Of a stretch of DNA of 64,000 nt, positions 60,129 to 64,000 are shown piece by piece; the first letter of the stretch is position 1; every line of letters starts with the position of its first letter. The position numbers and the translations under genes were made by a program. This DNA is from Rhynchopus sp. YZ270_cl-10 (Eukaryota; Euglenozoa; Diplonemea; Diplonemida; Diplonemidae), in contig OZ037905.1 of NCBI GenBank assembly GCA_964035575.1, positions 397,001 through 461,000 on the forward strand. Reading direction: 5' to 3'. Under the pieces are notes generated by a model, which saw nothing but the letters and a program-made list of their open reading frames with translations, searched no databases and was not told the DNA's origin.

Positions 60129-61405
60129 CAGGGCCTTCAACCATCGACAAAGTCTGTCCACAGTTTTGTCGAAGTCAGGCCCTTAGGGTGGTACTTTTTG
60201 CTGGTCAGCGGACCAGCAACCCTAGGTATTGCTGGTCCGGGTCTAAAAAAAAAAAATAACAATAGATTTTTTTTGAGATTTTTTTTTGAGAATCCCACCA
60301 GAACAGTCGGGTGTGTCACAGATGCAGAGACCCTGGGGGCTCAAGGGTACACCGTGGGAGACCAGAACGCGACTCAATTGGTCAAACGCCGAAGGAAAAG
60401 GAAGCATGCAGCATGGCGAAATAAAAAAAGTAGCGTACCGTGCGCCTGCGGCGCAATCTTGCCAACCCACCTTCCTATGACATAGTTTGGCAGTTAAAAT
60501 GTGCCATTTTAAGGGAATTTTTTTGAAATGTTGCGTACCGTGGCTTCGCCTGGAACCTTTGGGTGCCATGACCGCCGCTTCTTTTATAGATGTACTGAGG
60601 TTACTGATACGAAGGCTGACACCCACTACGGCTTGTGGTTCACCCTCCCCACCCGCCTTTCACGATTTTGTGCATCAGAGGGGAGAAAGCGCGTCACCTC
60701 CCTGCAGTGGCAGGGAGTCTTTTTTTACCACTGTGTGCTTTTCACCTGTTTTTTGCATTGACCAGCAAACCGGGTTTGGACCAGCAGTTGGCGGCTACCC
60801 CCCCGACCACCCTAAGGCCCTGGTCGAAGTTTAAAAAAAAAAAAAAAAAGACCTCCCCGAGCCCGCGCGCGCTTCGCGCGCGCGGGTGCAGCAAATCACA
60901 GGGAGAAGCTCTCAGGGGTTTATACAGGCTTTGGTCGTTTTTGAAAACTCGGTCAACCAAAAAACTCTGCCTGTCCCACACACATGTGCTTTGTAGCCAC
61001 TGGTGACCCACAAGCCGTAGTGGGTATCACACCAGTCTATCAGTAAGCTCAGTACATTTATAACAACAAAGGTCCCTGGCGAAGCCACGGTACGCAACAT
61101 TTCTAATATTGCGCATACCATGGCGCTTTATTTACAACCAAACTATGTCATGGGAAGGGTGGGATGCCTGCTTGCGCCGCAGGCGCACGGTACGCTACTT
61201 TTGCCTGGCTCACTCCTCGTTGGGTTCTACGAGCTCTGTCCAAATGGTCACAGTGGATCACAGGAGAATGTTAAAGTTAAAACCCTGAACCGAGTTTCTC
61301 CCATGGACTACCCTGCAACTCGGTCAGAGATAAAAGGATTTTGCCAAAATCCCATATTTTTTTTTTTAGATTTGTCGAACTTCGACAAAAAAAAAAACCA
61401 AAATA
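60129..61405. mobile_element. hAT-like MITE, family A copy 2 (right end lost, interrupted)
   Basis: Left end CAGGGCCTTCAACC matches 38612; the body (for example CACAGGGAGAAGCTCTCAGG and TGGGAAGGGTGGGATGCCTG) follows that copy to about 61405, where homology stops before the right terminus. A second element is inserted at 60176-60822. Confidence 0.88.
60176..60822. mobile_element. hAT-like MITE, family C, nested in family A (647 bp)
   Basis: Ends CAGGCCCTTAGGGTGGT and complement of CAGGGCCTTAGGGTGGT (one mismatch), with perfect 8-bp duplication GTCGAAGT of the host element (60168-60175, 60823-60830). The uninterrupted sequence survives at 38641-38648, proving the order of insertion. Interior 60530-60720 is related to 52700-52870. 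Confidence 0.93.
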
Positions 61406-61574
61406 CACGGGTTGCCTACGATCGTAGTACGATCGTTTACGATCGTACCAAAAAACGATCGTAACGATCGTAAAATATCGTACTACGATCAACTACGATC
61501 GTACTACGATCGTAAACGATCGTAGTACGATCGTAGTACGATCATTACGATCGTAGTACGATCGTAGTACGTTT
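61406..61574. repeat. Palindromic TACGATCGTA array
   Basis: About ten to fifteen copies of the self-complementary word (T)ACGATCGT(A), variably spaced and partly fused as ACGATCGTAGTACGATCG. The block replaces the right end of the family A element. Confidence 0.9.
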
Positions 61575-62520
61575 GCCAAACGAAATAACGAATATCGCTT
61601 GAAATACCGTTCGATATTCCTTGCATGGTGTGCATGAAGCACACACAAGGTATATCAAACGATAATCAATCAGATAAAACGTTACATCATTGGAAAATTG
61701 TTGGCACCGCCGCCCTGTCTTCGTATTTATTACGTCGACAGGCCAAACAACGTTGGGCTCAGAAGAAGCAGTGCTAGACAGTCACTGGGGATCAACATGA
61801 GAACCAACTCCCAACAACACAGGCTACCGAAGTAGCAGGTGGGGTGTTGCGGGTGTTTGGGGTGAAAGAAAATCGATTTTGGTAAGTTACAGCAGAAAAT
61901 TCTTAAGTTTGCAATAGCGAGAAGGGTTACATTGCTCTTGCGAGCTGTGAACCGGTAAGGTTGAGAAGGGTGACACGGCATACAAGTACAAGTACAAGTA
62001 AGACGTACCTTCTGCAAAGGCTGAATTCGCAATTCTAAGGGATATGAATTCAGCCCCCACTGTTTTTTTGAGATGATCATTCCATGGTATACTAAGCGTT
62101 CCCGAAGAATGAATCACCCCCTCCTCGTTCATGCAAACTCAAGAAAATTCTGAAGTAACTACAACCTGGCGTGCGGGTACAGATGCATTGCTTTGTTCTT
62201 TCCTCAAAGTCATGTGTGATCTCTCGGGTCTGTACTAAAGTCAGTGTTTAGATAAGCATCCACTTGACTCGTTCTAACAACCGTTGAAATCTAGAACAAA
62301 ACAACACACTGCCCCTTCTCACACCAAGCCGCCATGCTTCAAGAGCATGCCCTGGGCAAAAATTACTGTGACAAAAATTAGTATTCTGGGGGAACGCAAT
62401 ATTTTCTTGTGTCTAGTCCTCCGCAAGCAGAGGACAGACTTTCCGGATCCCGAAGTCGAATTTCTTGCACTAGCTATGCTCCCTGGGTTAAATGGCTATA
62501 GCAGTGACTGACTAAGAGTT
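61575..62520 (-). repeat. ~900-bp repeat body (copy 2)
   Basis: Reverse complement of 27702-28600, with local rearrangement near 61915-62110 (an ACAAGT triplication and extra bases). Confidence 0.8.
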
Positions 62521-62549
62521 TCATAATAATTAGGGTGGTCTGGGGTGGG

Positions 62550-63489
62550 TTAATGGAAAAGTTGGTATATAAACCCGACTTTTACGATCGCCACCTGGTT
62601 TTGAAATAATTGCACCAGCTCTTCCGTGGGCACTGCTTCGCTGTCACGATGAAGGGTCGTCGGTTCGGGTACCTGATAAGAGAAATTGAATGTAAAAGTA
62701 GAGACTACAACAAAAAAACAAACAAACAAGAAGCCGCCCCGTACCCCACGTAAAAGTGACATTTTTGTTGACAAAAAAAAAAAAAAAAACGTGCCCGTCT
62801 AGGTGTCGATAGCATCGCTGTTATCAGGTCACAGCTGTCAAGGTCCGTCCGATGGCTCGCTGACGCGGCATGGGGAACTGCACCACTCGATGCCTACGGC
62901 CCTAGCATATCAGCTAGAGCATCTAGGTGGTCTTCACCTCCAACCTCCTCTGCTGGCACATCGGAGGGTGACATGATCGACGACGTCCTCGCAGCGGGAG
63001 ATCGGCCTGCCGCGAATGACGTGCCGCCTGCTGAGGGTGACCCTGAGCCCAACCGTATTTTAAAACTAAAGCGTTCTGTTTCTCCCCCCTCCCGTAAACA
63101 GAATCCATCAACACGTTCTTCAAAAAGAAAACGCTCGTCTTCCCCCAGAGCATGCGACAAAACTGCCAAAAAACGGAAGAAATCCGTCATCAATGCCCCC
63201 CCCTCCGCCCCGCCACCCCCATCTGATGATGGCCCGGTGGGTAGTAGTATCAGCGACATCAGTGTGACATCTGCCACACAAGAGAGATCATCGCGCTCGT
63301 CTGCGGTGACATAAAAATGTTTAGTATAGTGGAGCACACTCTAGGGTGGCTACACTAATACAACCAAGTTTTCAAAAAAAAAAAAAAATAGCGGACATGT
63401 CGAAAAGGGAGAAAACCGGGGGGTTAAAAACATACCTTGCACTCGGCCCACTCTCCAGGTACAAAGAACATCACTGCACGACAAACCCA
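62550..63489 (-). pseudogene. Two-exon gene fragment in a repeat, copy 2
   Basis: Exon A 63436-63489 (WVCRAVMFFVPGEWAECK) and exon B 62550-62672 (VPEPTTLHRDSEAVPTEELV, then QLFQNQVAIV...) keep the GTATGT donor and TTATCAG acceptor seen in copy 1. The intervening intron was invaded by the retroposon-like element at 62790-63392. Peptide conservation with mostly silent or conservative changes suggests past selection. Confidence 0.5.
62790..63392 (+). mobile_element. Retroposon-like element 3' end with coding tail and poly(A), copy 4
   Basis: A plus-strand frame about 62850-63314 (GTSEGDMIDDVLAAGDRPA, LKLKRSVSPPSRKQNPSTRS, then KRKRSSSPRACDKTAKKRKK) ends in a stop, followed by the 3' core TAGTGGAGCACACTCTAGGG, ACTAATACAACCAAG and an A run. 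The core's TAGTG/CACTA words can pair. Such truncated poly(A)-ended copies are usual for LINE-type or processed insertions; no reverse transcriptase is present here. Confidence 0.6.
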
Positions 63490-64000
63490 CTACTACAATA
63501 GAAAATAACTATTTTTTACCGAACAGAAAGGTCGTTTTATTGATGAGTGTTTTCTGAGTGCACACTCAGTGGGGACAAAATGCAACACTTCAAGGCATGC
63601 AATACTCCAAGGAATTTGCTAAGGAAAAGTCGATATTGTGGGCCCCTGTAGTAGTGCATATAGTTACCCCCAGATCGTCAAAACACCCGATTTTTGCGTT
63701 TTTTTGCACTTTTTGGTGCCCAAAAACCCAACTCAGGGGTCGAAATTTTCCCGAAAAAAAAAATTTTTTTTTTGAGATTTTTTGATTTTTTGACAAGGCG
63801 CTGGCCCATACAAAATGCACTGGTGGTACAGAAAATGACTGGGGAATTAACTCTAGATGCTCAAAACAGCCCAATTCTTGCTTTTTTTGACTTTTTGGTC
63901 CCAGAAGGGTACCTAGGGTGTAGTGAGCAGGCCTCAAAAACACTTGTGAAAAAAAAAAATTGGGATTTTTTTTTTTGAGATTTTTTCAAAAATCGACTTG
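63490..64000. other. A/T-rich end of window
   Basis: Homopolymer-rich DNA with short repeats (TTTTTTGAGATTTTTT). No gene or element recognised. Confidence 0.5.

Overview
The window looks like nuclear DNA of a flagellated protist. The evidence is eukaryotic: a full-length CFAP44 axoneme gene split by GTATG...AG introns, a Mak11/PAK1IP1 ribosome-assembly gene with introns, a GH116 glucosylceramidase, an EF-hand phosphatase, a Golgi-type glycosyltransferase, and a 5' fragment of an 18S rRNA gene whose wording (TTTCAAGGATTAAGCC) resembles Euglenozoa. Every host protein gene I can support lies on the minus strand across 64 kb, and several starts follow a pyrimidine tract and AG that could be trans-splice acceptors. 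A euglenozoan such as a diplonemid fits best; this is an inference, and no spliced-leader gene was found.

Layout: 1-3.4 kb holds two members and one broken member of a Ubl-WD40 gene family plus the 18S fragment. 3.9-10.4 kb is CFAP44 (five exons, an octamer minisatellite in intron 2). 11.6-12.8 kb is a divergent Ubl-WD40 gene. 13.6-16.0 kb is a three-exon gene of unknown function whose first intron is almost wholly a MULE transposase remnant. 16-20.4 kb is repeats. 20.5-23.0 kb is a secreted GH116 enzyme. 24.0-29.3 kb is a composite element with an 8-bp target duplication. 30.4-33.5 kb is an IQ/phosphatase/EF-hand protein. 34.2-46.0 kb carries six more Ubl-WD40 genes, interrupted by a fucosyltransferase-like gene and by a fragment of the Mak11-like gene. 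47.1-49.4 kb is the Mak11-like gene. 49.4-54.0 kb has three adjacent satellites and a long-arm inverted-repeat element. 54.0-55.2 kb is a further Ubl-WD40 gene. 57.3-60.0 kb is a long coiled-coil protein. 60-64 kb is nested elements.

The most striking system is the Ubl-WD40 family. Nine intact-looking copies share an almost invariant ubiquitin-like head and a seven-bladed propeller. Their differences concentrate in the b-c and d-a segments of each blade, which form one face of a WD40 propeller, while the a-b and c-d turns hardly change. This is what one expects of a recognition surface under diversification, with the head kept uniform by gene conversion; it resembles the variable WD40 receptors of fungal incompatibility genes in logic, not in domains.

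The rest of the space is rich in non-autonomous DNA transposons. Six elements have inverted ends starting CAGG and direct repeats of 8-9 bp (hAT-like), one nested in another. There are also short dispersed hairpins, several micro- and minisatellites, and poly(A)-tailed 3' ends of a retroposon-like repeat. No retrovirus-like or virus-like element was recognised.
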